Source: Roseivivax lentus
Lineage (GTDB): Bacteria > Pseudomonadota > Alphaproteobacteria > Rhodobacterales > Rhodobacteraceae
Assembly: GCF_900156805.1 (NCBI RefSeq)
Contig: NZ_FTOQ01000002.1
Span: forward strand, 310,001-374,000
Direction of reading: 5' to 3'
Length of the DNA stretch: 64,000 bases
Shown piece by piece: positions 1 through 8,143 of the stretch; the stretch's first letter is position 1; each line of letters begins with the position of its first letter. The notes beneath the pieces are model-generated. The model ran no database searches, was not told where the DNA came from, and worked only from the letters and a program-made list of their open reading frames with translations. A program made the translations under genes and the position numbers.

Positions 1-318
1 GCAGAGGACGGGAATGCAGTCGGCGTGAATCACCGCGGAGGGCACGGCGGCGAAGGTGAAGCCCGGCAACAGCACCCGCGCGTCGCGGGGCAGGTTGAGC
101 GCCTTCAGCGACAGGAACAGCGCGGCCGAGCAGCTCGAGACCGCCAGCGCGTAGCGGCTGCCGAGGAAGGCCGCGAATTCCCCCTCGAGCCGGGTGACAG
201 GGTTGTCCTCGGCGGTGTGATAGCGGAACAGGTCGCCACTGGCGAAGAGCCGCTCCACCTCGGCGCGGGCCGCGTCGGGAATGGGCTCAGCATCGTGCAT
301 GTCGGGGATGCGCGTCAT
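1..318 (-). CDS. DegT/DnrJ/EryC1-type PLP aminotransferase, N-terminal part only
   Basis: The gene starts at ATG 318 (GGAGAG 5 bases upstream) and runs off the window start; 106 codons are visible. The N-terminus shows the fold-type I aminotransferase pattern of the DegT/DnrJ/EryC1/StrS family: a YHTAEDNPVTRLEGEFAAFLG stretch around residues 33-53, then ALAVSSCSAALFLSLKAL, where the SCSAAL loop is the usual cofactor-phosphate site, and a LLPGFTFAAVPSAV stretch. The PLP lysine lies outside the window. Such enzymes usually transaminate keto-sugars or small aldehydes. It is the last visible gene of the gamma-glutamyl-amine operon, 89 bp after puuB, so it may use an amine-derived substrate, but that is inferred from context alone. 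Confidence 0.75.
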   Translation of the reverse strand, partial: MTRIPDMHDAEPIPDAARAEVERLFASGDLFRYHTAEDNPVTRLEGEFAAFLGSRYALAVSSCSAALFLSLKALNLPRDARVLLPGFTFAAVPSAVIHADCIPVLC

Positions 319-407
319 CGGTCTCTCCTGCCCTCACTCGGGGGAAAGTGTTAACGCGGCGCGGCCATGCCGCAAGCCCTAATGGCGCGAGAGGCCATGC
401 CTGATGC

Positions 408-1712
408 TCAAAGACCGATCCGGTCGCGCAGGGCGTACCAGCTCATCGCCAGCACCAGAAGCGGTGTGCGCAGCGCGCCGCGTCCCGGAAAGCGCGGCGT
501 GGGCAGCGCGGCCATGGCATCGAAGCCCGCCGTCTCGCCCCGGATCGCCAGCGCCATGAGCTTGCCCGCATGGGTCGCCGTGCCGACCCCGTGGCCGGAA
601 TAGCCCGAGGCCGACAGGATGCGCCGGCCGGGTCGGGCGATATAGGGCAGCCGCTTCATCGTGATGGCCAGCGTGCCGCCCCAGGCATAATCGAGCCGTA
701 CGTCCCGCAGATGCGGAAAGACCTGCAGCATGGGCTTGGAGACCAGCGCGCGGATATCCTCGGGGAAGCGATAGCCGTAGCTTTCGCCGCCGCCGAAGAG
801 CAGCCGCTTGTCGTGGCTGAGCCGGAAATAATTCACCACGAAGCGGTCGTCGGCTACGGCCACGTCGCGGCCCAGCACCAGTGCCGCCGCATCGCCCAGC
901 GGTTCGGTCGCCACGATGAAATTGTTGATCGGCATGACCCGCTGCGCGACATCGCCCGAAAGCCCGCCGAGATAGCCGTTGGCGGCGAGGATGACGTGAT
1001 CCGCCGTGACCCGGCCGCCATCGGTCTGCACGATCACCGGGGCGCTGTCCTCGATGTGATGCACGCGGCTTGTCTCGAAAACGCGCACGCCGGCCTTGCG
1101 GCAGGCCTCGGCCAGCCCCAGCGCGAAGCGCAGCGGGTGCAGATGCGCCGCGTCCCGGTCGAGGATACCGCCGCGATAGGCGGGCGAGGGGCAGAGCGCG
1201 CGCCATTCCTCGGGCGCGAAGGTCTCGATATGTGGGTAATCGTAGCGCGTGGCCATATGCGCCGCGTAATGTTCGAGCTCGCGCACGCCCTTCGCGGAGG
1301 AGGCCGCTTCCGCCACGCCGGGGCGCAGATGGCAGTCGATGCGGTGCCTTGCGATCAGGTTCTTGACCAGCGCCTTGGCCTCTTCGCCGAGATCCCAGCA
1401 ATGCCGGGCATTGTCGCGCCCGACCAGCGCCTCGAGCGACATCTGGTCGACCCGCTGGCCGGAGCCGAGCTGCCCGCCATTGCGCCCGGATGCGCCGAAC
1501 CCCGCGCGATGCGCCTCGAGCAGCACCACGTCCATCCCGGCCTCGGCGAGATGCAGCGCCGCCGAGAGCCCGGTATAGCCGCCGCCCACGACGCAGACAT
1601 CCGCGCGCGTCTCGCCCCTGAGCGGGGCCGCAGCCTCGGGCAGGTCGGCGGTCGCGGCGTACCAGCTGTCGGGGAATTCCCCGCGTTTGTCATTTGAGTA
1701 GAGCAGATCCAA
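408..1712 (-). CDS. puuB: PuuB-like FAD-dependent amine oxidoreductase (gamma-glutamylputrescine oxidase family)
   Basis: A 434-residue DAO-family flavoenzyme. Residues 38-55 carry the dinucleotide-binding motif VCVVGGGYTGLSAALHLA, followed by E67 for the ribose, then ASGRNGGQ near 74-81, typical of PuuB/OrdL enzymes, and a C-terminal SGYSGHGVGTATHAGK flavin-binding stretch. PuuB oxidises gamma-glutamylputrescine to gamma-glutamyl-aminobutyraldehyde with release of ammonia and H2O2. The start is a TTG: no ATG is near, AAAGAGG sits 8 bases upstream, and the N-terminus MDLLYSNDKRGEFPDSWYA resembles PuuB beginnings. It follows two glutamine-synthetase-like ligases and a glutamine amidotransferase in one orientation, which supports the Puu-type role. 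The true amine could be another primary amine. Confidence 0.8.
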   Translation of the reverse strand: MDLLYSNDKRGEFPDSWYAATADLPEAAAPLRGETRADVCVVGGGYTGLSAALHLAEAGMDVVLLEAHRAGFGASGRNGGQLGSGQRVDQMSLEALVGRDNARHCWDLGEEAKALVKNLIARHRIDCHLRPGVAEAASSAKGVRELEHYAAHMATRYDYPHIETFAPEEWRALCPSPAYRGGILDRDAAHLHPLRFALGLAEACRKAGVRVFETSRVHHIEDSAPVIVQTDGGRVTADHVILAANGYLGGLSGDVAQRVMPINNFIVATEPLGDAAALVLGRDVAVADDRFVVNYFRLSHDKRLLFGGGESYGYRFPEDIRALVSKPMLQVFPHLRDVRLDYAWGGTLAITMKRLPYIARPGRRILSASGYSGHGVGTATHAGKLMALAIRGETAGFDAMAALPTPRFPGRGALRTPLLVLAMSWYALRDRIGL

Positions 1713-1727
1713 TGAAGCGCCTCTTTG

Positions 1728-1783
1728 TCACGATCGGACCAAAAATACCTCTCGGGGGGTCTGGGGGGCAGACAGCCCCCCAG
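1728..1783 (-). repeat. Hairpin plus GGTATTTTTGG intergenic element, copy 1
   Basis: Read on the minus strand: a 9-bp perfect stem (CTGGGGGGC / GCCCCCCAG, loop 5), a short C-rich spacer, then a 24-base block starting GAGGTATTTTTGG and ending CCGATCGTGA. The 24 bases recur exactly at 52473-52496, also just after a 9-bp hairpin. It lies between the ligase gene and puuB and runs into the puuB ribosome binding site. It could be a terminator-like or mRNA-processing element, or a small non-autonomous repeat. Confidence 0.7.
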
Positions 1784-1820
1784 CCTCGCCGCCCCGACGC
1801 GCCGTTTTACAAAGGCGCCC

Positions 1821-3185
1821 CTAGACGTTCAGCAGCAGATGTTCCCGCTCCCAGGGCGAGATCACCTGCAGGAATTCCTCGTATTCGGAACGTTTCACGA
1901 TGCTGTAGACGCGTGCGAATTCAGGCCCCAGCACCTCGTGCAGCGCGGTCGAGGCCTCGAACATCTCGAGCGCCTGGCCCAGCACCCGGGGCAGGTCGCC
2001 CTCGCCGTCATAGGCGTCGCCCTTGTATTGCTTCGACGGCCAGCGCTCTTCCTTCATGCCGAGAAAACCGCAGGCGAGCGAGGCGGCGATGCCGAGATAG
2101 GGATTGCAATCCATGCCTGCGAGCCGGTTTTCCACGCGCCGCGCCTCGGGCCCCGAAAGCGGGATGCGGATGCCTGTCGTGCGGTTGTCGCGGCCCCATT
2201 CGAGGTTGATGGGCGCGGCGTGGTCGCGCACGTAGCGGCGGTAGGAATTCACGTAGGGCGCCATGATCGCGGTGGCTGCGGGCAGATAGGTCTGCATACC
2301 GCCGATGAAGTGGAAAAACGCGTCCGTCTCGCCGCCCTGCGGGCCCGAGAAAATGGATTTCCCGGTTTCGATATCGTTCACCGAATGGTGGATATGCATG
2401 GCCGATCCGGGCTCTTCGGCGATGGGCTTGGCCATGAAGGTCGCGAAACAATCGTGGCGCAGCGCGGCCTCGCGGATGAGCCGCTTGAAGTAGAACACCT
2501 CGTCGGCGAGCTTCACCGGATCGCCGTGGCGCAGGTTGATCTCAAGCTGACCGGCGCCGCCTTCCTGGGTGATGCCGTCGATCTCGAAGCCCTGCGCCTC
2601 GGCGAAATCGTAGATGTCGTCGATCACCGGGCCGAATTCGTCGACCGCGGTCATGGAATAGGCCTGGCGCGCGGCGGCGGGACGGCCCGAACGGCCGATC
2701 ATCGGCTTGATGTCCTGCGCCGGATCGACGTTGCGCGCGACGAGGTAGAACTCCATCTCGGGCGCCACGACCGGCTGCCAGCCCTCGGCGCGGTAAAGCT
2801 CGACCACGCGTTTGAGAATGTTGCGCGGGGCGAAGGGGATCGGGCGGTCCTTGCGGTCATAGGCGTCGTGGATGACCTGCAGCGTCCAGTCCGCCGTCCA
2901 GGGCGCGGCGGTGGCCGTGCCCATGTCGGGCTTGAGGATCATGTCGCGTTCGATGAAGCCCTCGTCCTCGTCGGCGGCCTCGCCCCAATCGCCGGTGATC
3001 GTCTGGAAGAAGATCGAATCGGGCAGGTGGAAGGTCTTCTGCTTGGCGAATTTCGACGCGGGCACCGCCTTGCCGCGCGCGATGCCGGGGATGTCCGAGA
3101 TGATGCACTCGACCTCGTCGAGGCGACGGTTTTCAAGGTAATCCTGCGCCGCCTTGGGCAGGTGCGCGGTCCAGTCGTCGCTCAT
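1821..3185 (-). CDS. Glutamine-synthetase-like gamma-glutamyl-amine ligase (PuuA type)
   Basis: 454 residues, the usual length for PuuA-type ligases (GS beta-grasp plus catalytic domain). Recognisable active-site stretches are PEMEFYL (about 146-152), GQLEINLRHGDP (about 226-237), AMHIHHSVND (about 278-287), and NRTTGIRIP with EARRVENR near 349-370. These are the metal, ATP and glutamate-binding segments of the GS family. The likely reaction is ATP-dependent gamma-glutamylation of an amine. There is no C-terminal adenylylation tyrosine segment of the GlnA kind that I can recognise, so a role in central nitrogen assimilation is unlikely. Its start ATG overlaps the stop of the upstream amidotransferase gene by ATGA. 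It is one of two paralogues in the operon. Confidence 0.8.
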   Translation of the reverse strand: MSDDWTAHLPKAAQDYLENRRLDEVECIISDIPGIARGKAVPASKFAKQKTFHLPDSIFFQTITGDWGEAADEDEGFIERDMILKPDMGTATAAPWTADWTLQVIHDAYDRKDRPIPFAPRNILKRVVELYRAEGWQPVVAPEMEFYLVARNVDPAQDIKPMIGRSGRPAAARQAYSMTAVDEFGPVIDDIYDFAEAQGFEIDGITQEGGAGQLEINLRHGDPVKLADEVFYFKRLIREAALRHDCFATFMAKPIAEEPGSAMHIHHSVNDIETGKSIFSGPQGGETDAFFHFIGGMQTYLPAATAIMAPYVNSYRRYVRDHAAPINLEWGRDNRTTGIRIPLSGPEARRVENRLAGMDCNPYLGIAASLACGFLGMKEERWPSKQYKGDAYDGEGDLPRVLGQALEMFEASTALHEVLGPEFARVYSIVKRSEYEEFLQVISPWEREHLLLNV

Positions 3186-3868
3186 GCGGATATCTCCTCG
3201 CCATGGAAGAAGCGGGTGAATTGATCGGCGATGCGCGCCCGGTCGAGGGACACGCCGAGGCTGGCGCGCGCCGCGTCCAGTTGCGCGTCGGGCACCACGC
3301 CGGGGCCGCGTTTCTCGATCAGGTCTGTGATGAAGGCGTCGTCGAATTCGGGATGGCCCTGCACCGAATAGGCCCGCTGGCCGTAGAGCAGCGCCGCGTA
3401 GCGGCAGAAGGGATTGCCCGCGACCACTTCGGCATCGTCGGGCGGGGTGATGACCTGATCCTGATGCCAGGCATGGATTCTCAGCGGCTCACCGGCGAAA
3501 TCGTAGTCCGTCGCCCCCACTGCCCAGCCGCCGTCGAACTTCTCGACGCGGCCGCCAAGCGCCTGCGCGATGACCTGGTGGCCGAAACAGACGCCCACGA
3601 GGGGACGGCCATCGGCGTAGATGTCGCGGATGAGCGCCTCGAGCGGCGGCAGCCAGGCGTGATCCTCGTAGACCCCGTGCTTCGAGCCGGTGATGAGCCA
3701 GCCATCGGCGGCCTCGGGGCCCGGGGGAAACTGGCCGTCGACGACGCGCCATGTCTCGAAGGTGAAGCCGCGCCCGTCCAGAAGATCGCGGAAGAGCGCG
3801 TCGTATTCGCCCGTCCGCTCCGCGATTTCGGGCGGCAGGAGGCCGGTCAAAAGAATGCCGATTTTCAT
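3182..3868 (-). CDS. Class I glutamine amidotransferase-like protein
   Basis: 228 residues, one GATase1 domain of the GMP-synthase-like (GuaA N-terminal) type. The nucleophile elbow is GVCFGHQ (Cys about 93), and the catalytic His lies in SVQGHPEF (about 169-176), so the triad looks intact. ITGSKHGVYEDHAWLPPL is the usual oxyanion and substrate-loop region. It is shorter and different from PuuD gamma-Glu-GABA hydrolase but would be suited to releasing glutamate from a gamma-glutamyl amide. It sits between the two ligase genes, 58 bp after the first and overlapping the second by ATGA, which argues for a role in the same pathway. The exact substrate is unknown. Confidence 0.75.
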   Translation of the reverse strand: MKIGILLTGLLPPEIAERTGEYDALFRDLLDGRGFTFETWRVVDGQFPPGPEAADGWLITGSKHGVYEDHAWLPPLEALIRDIYADGRPLVGVCFGHQVIAQALGGRVEKFDGGWAVGATDYDFAGEPLRIHAWHQDQVITPPDDAEVVAGNPFCRYAALLYGQRAYSVQGHPEFDDAFITDLIEKRGPGVVPDAQLDAARASLGVSLDRARIADQFTRFFHGEEISA

Positions 3869-3926
3869 GGATCACCGGGTGTTGGTTTGCAGCAGAGGTA
3901 GGCGAGAGCCGCCCGGGGGACAAGCG

Positions 3927-5276
3927 TCAGACCGTGTCGAGATAGATTTCCACCTGCTCTTTCGGCGACAGCTCGGCCATGTAGTGCCGCTCCTGCTTCT
4001 TGGTCAGAAGGTAGTTGCGGATCAGCTCGGCGTGAAAGATGCGGGGCATGATCGTGCTTTCTTCGAACAGCGTGATGGCGTCCGACCAATTGTCGGGCAT
4101 GTGGTCCATCTCGATCGCGTAGGCATTGCCGGTGATGGGCTCGGGCGGGGCGATGCCGTCCTCGATCCCGTTGAGCGCCGCGCCGAGGATCGCGGCCAGC
4201 GACAGATAGGGGTTCACGTCGCCGCCCGAGACGCGATGCTCGATCCGCCGCGCCGAGGGCGCGCCCGAGGGCACGCGCAGCGCCGCGGTGCGGTTCTCAT
4301 AGGCCCAGCAGAGACCCGTGGGCGCATGGGCTTCGGGCACCAGCCGGTCGTAGGAATTGAGATGCGGCGCGAAGATCAGCGCGCTGTCCTTCATCGCGGC
4401 GAGGCAGCCCTGGATCGCGTGACGCAGGACATCGGTGCCCAGCGGGCCGCCATCGTCGAAGATGTTGTCGCCGTTCCGGTCGAGAACCGAGAAATGCGCG
4501 TGCATCCCCGAGCCCGAGTAATCCTCGTAGGGTTTGGCCATGAAGGAGGCCGCGAAGCCGTGGCTGCGCGCGAGCCCCTTCACCAGCATCTTGAAGAGCC
4601 AGGCATCGTCGGCGGCGCGCAGCGCGTCGTCGCAATGCATCAGGTTGATCTCGAACTGGCCGAGCCCGGCTTCGGAGATCGCGGTATCGGCGGGAATATC
4701 CATCGCCTCGCAGGCATCGTAGAGATCGGTGAAGAACGTGTCGAAGGCGTCGAGCGCGCGGATCGACATGGTCTCGGCGGCCTTGCGGCGCTTGCCGGAG
4801 CGCGGCGAGATCGGCACCTCCAGCGTGCGGCCCGAATCGTCGATCAGGAAAAACTCGAGCTCGACCGCGACGACCGGGGTCAGCCCGCGCGCGGTGTAGC
4901 CGTCGAGCACGGTGCGCAGCGCATGGCGGGGATCGCCCTCATAGGGGCGGCCATCCTCGCGGAACATCCAGATCGGCAGGAGCGCGGTCGGCGCCTCGAG
5001 CCAGGGCATGGGCAGGAAGCCGCGTTCGGTCGGGCGCAGCACGCCGTCGCGGTCGCCGGTCTCGAAGACCAGCGGGCTGTCGTCGATATCCTCGCCCCAG
5101 ATGTCGAGATTGAGCACCGACATCGGGAAGCGGGTGCCGTCCTCGACGATCTTGTCGCCGAACCGCGAGGGCACGCGCTTGCCGCGCGGCTGGCCGTTGA
5201 GGTCGCAGGCGGCAACCCGGAAGGTGCGGATCTCGGGGTGCTTCCGCAGGTAGTTCTTCATCGTGAGCGAGGACAT
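3927..5276 (-). CDS. Glutamine-synthetase-like gamma-glutamyl ligase, second paralogue
   Basis: 449 residues from ATG 5276, chosen because AAGG lies 7 bases upstream; an in-frame GTG at 5312 would add 12 residues without a clear binding site. It has the GS catalytic segments ELEFFLID, GQFEINLMH, GMHAHFSV, a NRTAALRVP arginine/ATP stretch and ARRIEHRVSGGDVNPYL. It is clearly diverged from the neighbouring paralogue (for example YEDYSGSGMHAHFSV against PIAEEPGSAMHIHHSV), so the two probably differ in amine or act at different steps. It is separated from the upstream permease gene by an unusually long 311-bp spacer and followed at 58 bp by the amidotransferase. Confidence 0.8.
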   Translation of the reverse strand: MSSLTMKNYLRKHPEIRTFRVAACDLNGQPRGKRVPSRFGDKIVEDGTRFPMSVLNLDIWGEDIDDSPLVFETGDRDGVLRPTERGFLPMPWLEAPTALLPIWMFREDGRPYEGDPRHALRTVLDGYTARGLTPVVAVELEFFLIDDSGRTLEVPISPRSGKRRKAAETMSIRALDAFDTFFTDLYDACEAMDIPADTAISEAGLGQFEINLMHCDDALRAADDAWLFKMLVKGLARSHGFAASFMAKPYEDYSGSGMHAHFSVLDRNGDNIFDDGGPLGTDVLRHAIQGCLAAMKDSALIFAPHLNSYDRLVPEAHAPTGLCWAYENRTAALRVPSGAPSARRIEHRVSGGDVNPYLSLAAILGAALNGIEDGIAPPEPITGNAYAIEMDHMPDNWSDAITLFEESTIMPRIFHAELIRNYLLTKKQERHYMAELSPKEQVEIYLDTV

Positions 5277-5587
5277 GGGACGACCTTCATGGAATTTGAT
5301 CAAATTTGTCACGGGCCGGGACGGCTGGCAAGGGGAAGGTTCCGGGGCGGTTGGCGCTTCGGTGGCGCGGGATCGGGTCCGGGGCAGGATGGTGCCGTGT
5401 GTCTGAGCGTGGATTTCGGTGTCTCAAAGCCTGGGCGGCTATAGGCTGCAGAGACCTCGAAGCGCGCACCAAGGCTGCCGTCCGCCATCGGCGCTCCGGC
5501 CTCGAAGGATCGGCTCTCAGGTGCCGCGTGAACCAATCCACCGGCCCGGGGCTGTCTCTCTCAGAAGCCTGCGAGACCGATCATGCC
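5277..5587. other. 311-bp non-coding spacer inside the amine operon, hairpin-bearing
   Basis: No convincing gene is seen here. The strongest structure is at 5421-5455: GTCTC and AGCCT segments pair with AGGCT and GAGAC around a 10-base loop, with a small internal bulge. The same words GTCTC, AGCCT and GAGAC recur at 5554-5576 next to the permease stop. A 75-codon minus-strand reading frame (5309-5536, TTG start) crosses the spacer but has no ribosome binding site and loses coding character in its second half. The spacer may hold a promoter, leader or processing site for the ligase genes. Confidence 0.45.
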
Positions 5588-6394
5588 TTATCGGATCACG
5601 TTCATCCGCATCTTGAGCCGCTGCCGCCGGTCGCTTGGCAGGTGACGGTTCAGTCGGCGATTGATGAGCCCGAAGATCGAGATGATGACCAGCGTCAGCA
5701 TGATGAAATACCCCGCCAGGATCGGGTAGGGCACGAAGGGGTTGAAGGTCTTGTCGGCGAAATAGCTCGCGTAATAGAGGGCATCGCCGCGCTGCTGCCA
5801 GGCCGGAAACCCCGAGAAGAACACCAGCGTCGTGGATTGGAAGAGGAAGATCGCCTCGTTGGTGTAGGCGGGCCAGGCCAGCCGTAGCATGGTGGGCCAG
5901 GTGATCCGCCGGAAGCGCGGCCAGCCCGAGAGACCGTAGGCGTCGGCGGCCTCCATGTCGCCCTTGGGCACCGATTGCAGCGCGCCGTAGAAGATCTCGC
6001 CCGAATAGGCGGCGGTGTTCAGGAACAGCACGATCAGCGCGCCGAGCCAGGCCGAGGACAGCACGTCGAAGAACGGCGCCACGGGTTTCAGCGCGAGGAA
6101 GCAGAAATAGGCGAAGAAGAACTGGATGAAGAGCGGCGAGCCCCGGAAGACGAAGATGAACCATTCCGAGGATTTGCGGATCAGCCGGTTATGCGACGCC
6201 TTGCCCATCGCGACCGCCGTGGCGAGGAAGAAGCCGAAGGACAGGGCGACAACGCCGAAATAGATGTTCCAGATCATGCCGGAGCCGATCAGCGTGAATT
6301 GCTGGCAGAGCGTGAAGTCGGTGCGCGGCAACAGCCGTTCGCCGATGCCCACGGAGCGCAGGCCGTAATCCATGATCGTCTGGGTGCAGCTCAT
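5588..6394 (-). CDS. Polar amino acid ABC transporter permease (HisM/ArtM type)
   Basis: 268 residues from ATG 6394, which overlaps the stop of the upstream permease gene by ATGA. A longer in-frame extension to 6694 is only antisense-like overlap with that gene. Several hydrophobic helices are visible (WNIYFGVVALSFGFFLATAVAM; FIQFFFAYFCFLAL; ALIVLFLNTAAYSGEI), and the EAA loop for ATPase contact is present as MEAADAYGLSGWPRFRRITWPTMLR. FVFRGSPLFIQFFF matches the R-G-(S/T)-P-L motif of the PAAT family. It forms the inner-membrane channel with the neighbouring permease. The PAAT type suggests uptake of an amino acid or charged amine rather than a PotABCD-type polyamine. Confidence 0.88.
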   Translation of the reverse strand: MSCTQTIMDYGLRSVGIGERLLPRTDFTLCQQFTLIGSGMIWNIYFGVVALSFGFFLATAVAMGKASHNRLIRKSSEWFIFVFRGSPLFIQFFFAYFCFLALKPVAPFFDVLSSAWLGALIVLFLNTAAYSGEIFYGALQSVPKGDMEAADAYGLSGWPRFRRITWPTMLRLAWPAYTNEAIFLFQSTTLVFFSGFPAWQQRGDALYYASYFADKTFNPFVPYPILAGYFIMLTLVIISIFGLINRRLNRHLPSDRRQRLKMRMNVIR

Positions 6395-7272
6395 GCCGCC
6401 GCCTTCCGCTGCGCTTCGCCCGCAAGCGTGGCCTGGCCCCGGGTCAGCCGCCCCATGATCCGGTCGAGCACGATCTCGGAGACCCGGGTGAAGGCGAGGT
6501 AGAAGATCAGCAGCGCCAGGAAATACCACATGCGCCAGTCGCCATGGGGATAATCGGTGAAGCGCGGGGTCTTGGCGGACCCCAGCTCGCGCGCCCAGTA
6601 GACGATATCCTCGATCCCGAGCAGGAACAGCAGGGGCGTGGCCTTGATCAGCACCATCCAGAGGTTCGAGAGGCCGGGCAGCGCGAAGACCCACATCTGC
6701 GGCACGAGGATGCGCCAGAAGGTCTGGCGCGGCGACAGGCCATAGGCCTCGGCAGTCTCGATCTGCGCGCGTGGCACGGCGCGCATGGCGCCATAGAGCA
6801 CGTTCGCCGCAAAGGCCCCGAAGACGATGGCGAAGGTCAGAACGGCGACGAAGAAGCCGTAGGTCTCATGCACCCATTGCGGCGCTGTGCCGAGGGGCAG
6901 CTTGGCCTCGGCGCAGACGATGAAATCCGATCCCTGCCGGATCGGTTCGGACCAGTCGGGGCATTTCCACTTGTGACGCAGCCATTCGAAGGCCTGGTCG
7001 AGGGCAATGACGAAGAACAGGAAGAAGGCGATGTCGGGCACGCCGCGGACGACGGCGATGTAGCCCTTGCCGATCCAGCGCAGCGGCGGGATGCGCGAGC
7101 GCGCGGCCGACGCGCCGCCGAAGCCGAACAGAAGCGCTGTGGGCGCGGTGATCGCCAGCAGCAACAGGACCGTGCCGACCGAGATATAGAGCGACAGGTG
7201 CTTGCCCGTCGTCAGGTAGCACATCAGCCAGGAGAGGCCGGAAAGCTGGCTCGGATCGGTGCAATCGAACAT
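6391..7272 (-). CDS. Polar amino acid ABC transporter permease (HisQ/ArtQ type)
   Basis: 293 residues. An N-terminal cytoplasmic/first-helix region is followed by LSLYISVGTVLLLLAITAPTALL, then VVRGVPDIAFFLFFVIALD (the PAAT R-G-(T/V)-P motif), a soluble insertion around residues 108-150 with Cys and Trp residues, and the EAA loop IETAEAYGLSPRQTFWRILVPQMW. It is longer than typical HisQ proteins because of that insertion, presumably periplasmic. It is partner to the next permease, whose start overlaps its stop. It lies 90 bp after the binding-protein gene, across a stable hairpin. Confidence 0.88.
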   Translation of the reverse strand: MFDCTDPSQLSGLSWLMCYLTTGKHLSLYISVGTVLLLLAITAPTALLFGFGGASAARSRIPPLRWIGKGYIAVVRGVPDIAFFLFFVIALDQAFEWLRHKWKCPDWSEPIRQGSDFIVCAEAKLPLGTAPQWVHETYGFFVAVLTFAIVFGAFAANVLYGAMRAVPRAQIETAEAYGLSPRQTFWRILVPQMWVFALPGLSNLWMVLIKATPLLFLLGIEDIVYWARELGSAKTPRFTDYPHGDWRMWYFLALLIFYLAFTRVSEIVLDRIMGRLTRGQATLAGEAQRKAAA

Positions 7273-7322
7273 CGTCGCTCAGTCTTGTGAGGGCAGGACG
7301 GCGTAATTGGAAAGAGGCAGGG

Positions 7323-7350
7323 CCGGAGGGGGCCACACGGCTCCCTCCGG
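7323..7350 (-). promoter_or_regulatory. Intercistronic hairpin between binding-protein and permease genes
   Basis: A perfect 8-bp stem CCGGAGGG / CCCTCCGG with a 12-base loop that can add three further pairs after one mismatch. It lies 12 bases after the binding-protein stop and has no following T-run. In ABC operons such hairpins commonly protect the 3' end of the binding-protein message, giving more binding protein than permease; that function is inferred here. Confidence 0.55.
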
Positions 7351-7362
7351 GATCGGGTCGGA

Positions 7363-8091
7363 TCAGAAGCGCGGGCTGTCTTCGCCCAGCCACTTCACGA
7401 TCATCTCGTTCAGCGTGCCGTCATCCTTCATGGTCTGGATGGCCGAGTCGAAGGCTTCGCGCATCTCGGGGTCGCTTTCGCGGAAGGCCATGCCGATGCC
7501 GCCGCCAAGCGGCACGTCGTCACCGACGAAGACCATGCCGGAATTCTCCTCGACCAGCGGGATGAGGAAGTCCTTGTCGGCCATGACCGCGTCGGCCTCA
7601 CCGGACATCACCGCCGCGATGGTCTCGTCGGGGGTGGGGTATTCCAGCAGCGTCGCACCCGATTCGGCCACGTGGGCGGCCTGGATCGTGCCCGTTTGCG
7701 CGGCGATCACGCCACCCGCGATATCCGCATCCTCGGACATGGCCACGTAGGCTGACGGCGAGGGCGGCGTGTAGTTCTGGGTGAAGTCCACGACCTCTTC
7801 GCGCTCGTCGGTGATCGACATGCCCGCGATGATCGCGTCGTAGTTGCCCGAGACGAGGTTCGGAATGATCGAATCCCAGTCGTTGGTGACCCATTCGCAG
7901 GTCATCTCGGCGCGCGCGCAAAGCTCGTCGCCGAGTTCCCGCTCGAAGCCCGCGACCTCGCCCGCATCGTCGAGGTAGTTGTACGGAGGGTAGGCGCCCT
8001 CGGTGCCGAGGCGAACCACCGAATGGCCCGCGGCGAAGGCCGTGGAGGCCGTCACGGCCAGGACGGCGGTTCCCATCAGAAGCGTTTTCAT
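7363..8091 (-). CDS. Periplasmic amino acid/amine-binding protein of the ABC transporter
   Basis: 242 residues of the SBP_bac_3 family. A Sec signal peptide, MKTLLMGTAVLAVTASTAFA|AG, should be cleaved after residue 20. The mature start VVRLGTEGAYPPYNYLDDAGEVAGFERELGDELC is the classic ligand-contact region, and WDSIIPNLVSGNYDAIIAGMSITDEREEVVDFT is the family signature. Cys59 and Cys65 could form the disulfide often seen in this family. It delivers the ligand to the two permeases encoded downstream. Its place in a gamma-glutamyl-amine operon suggests putrescine, an ornithine/arginine-like amino acid, or another amine as ligand; sequence alone does not decide. Confidence 0.9.
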   Translation of the reverse strand: MKTLLMGTAVLAVTASTAFAAGHSVVRLGTEGAYPPYNYLDDAGEVAGFERELGDELCARAEMTCEWVTNDWDSIIPNLVSGNYDAIIAGMSITDEREEVVDFTQNYTPPSPSAYVAMSEDADIAGGVIAAQTGTIQAAHVAESGATLLEYPTPDETIAAVMSGEADAVMADKDFLIPLVEENSGMVFVGDDVPLGGGIGMAFRESDPEMREAFDSAIQTMKDDGTLNEMIVKWLGEDSPRF

Positions 8092-8143
8092 GTCTGGTCT
8101 CTCCCTGAGTTTGACATTTTTTTGGTTACGGCCCGGTGCCTTC

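Noticed and set aside
1725-5444. Long plus-strand reading frames opposite the ligase, amidotransferase and oxidase genes
   Set aside because: They are mirror frames of GC-rich minus-strand genes, Arg/Gly/Ala-rich, without family motifs or binding sites.
5309-5536. 75-codon minus-strand frame in the operon spacer
   Set aside because: TTG start without ribosome binding site, and proline/arginine-rich second half resembling random GC-rich translation.
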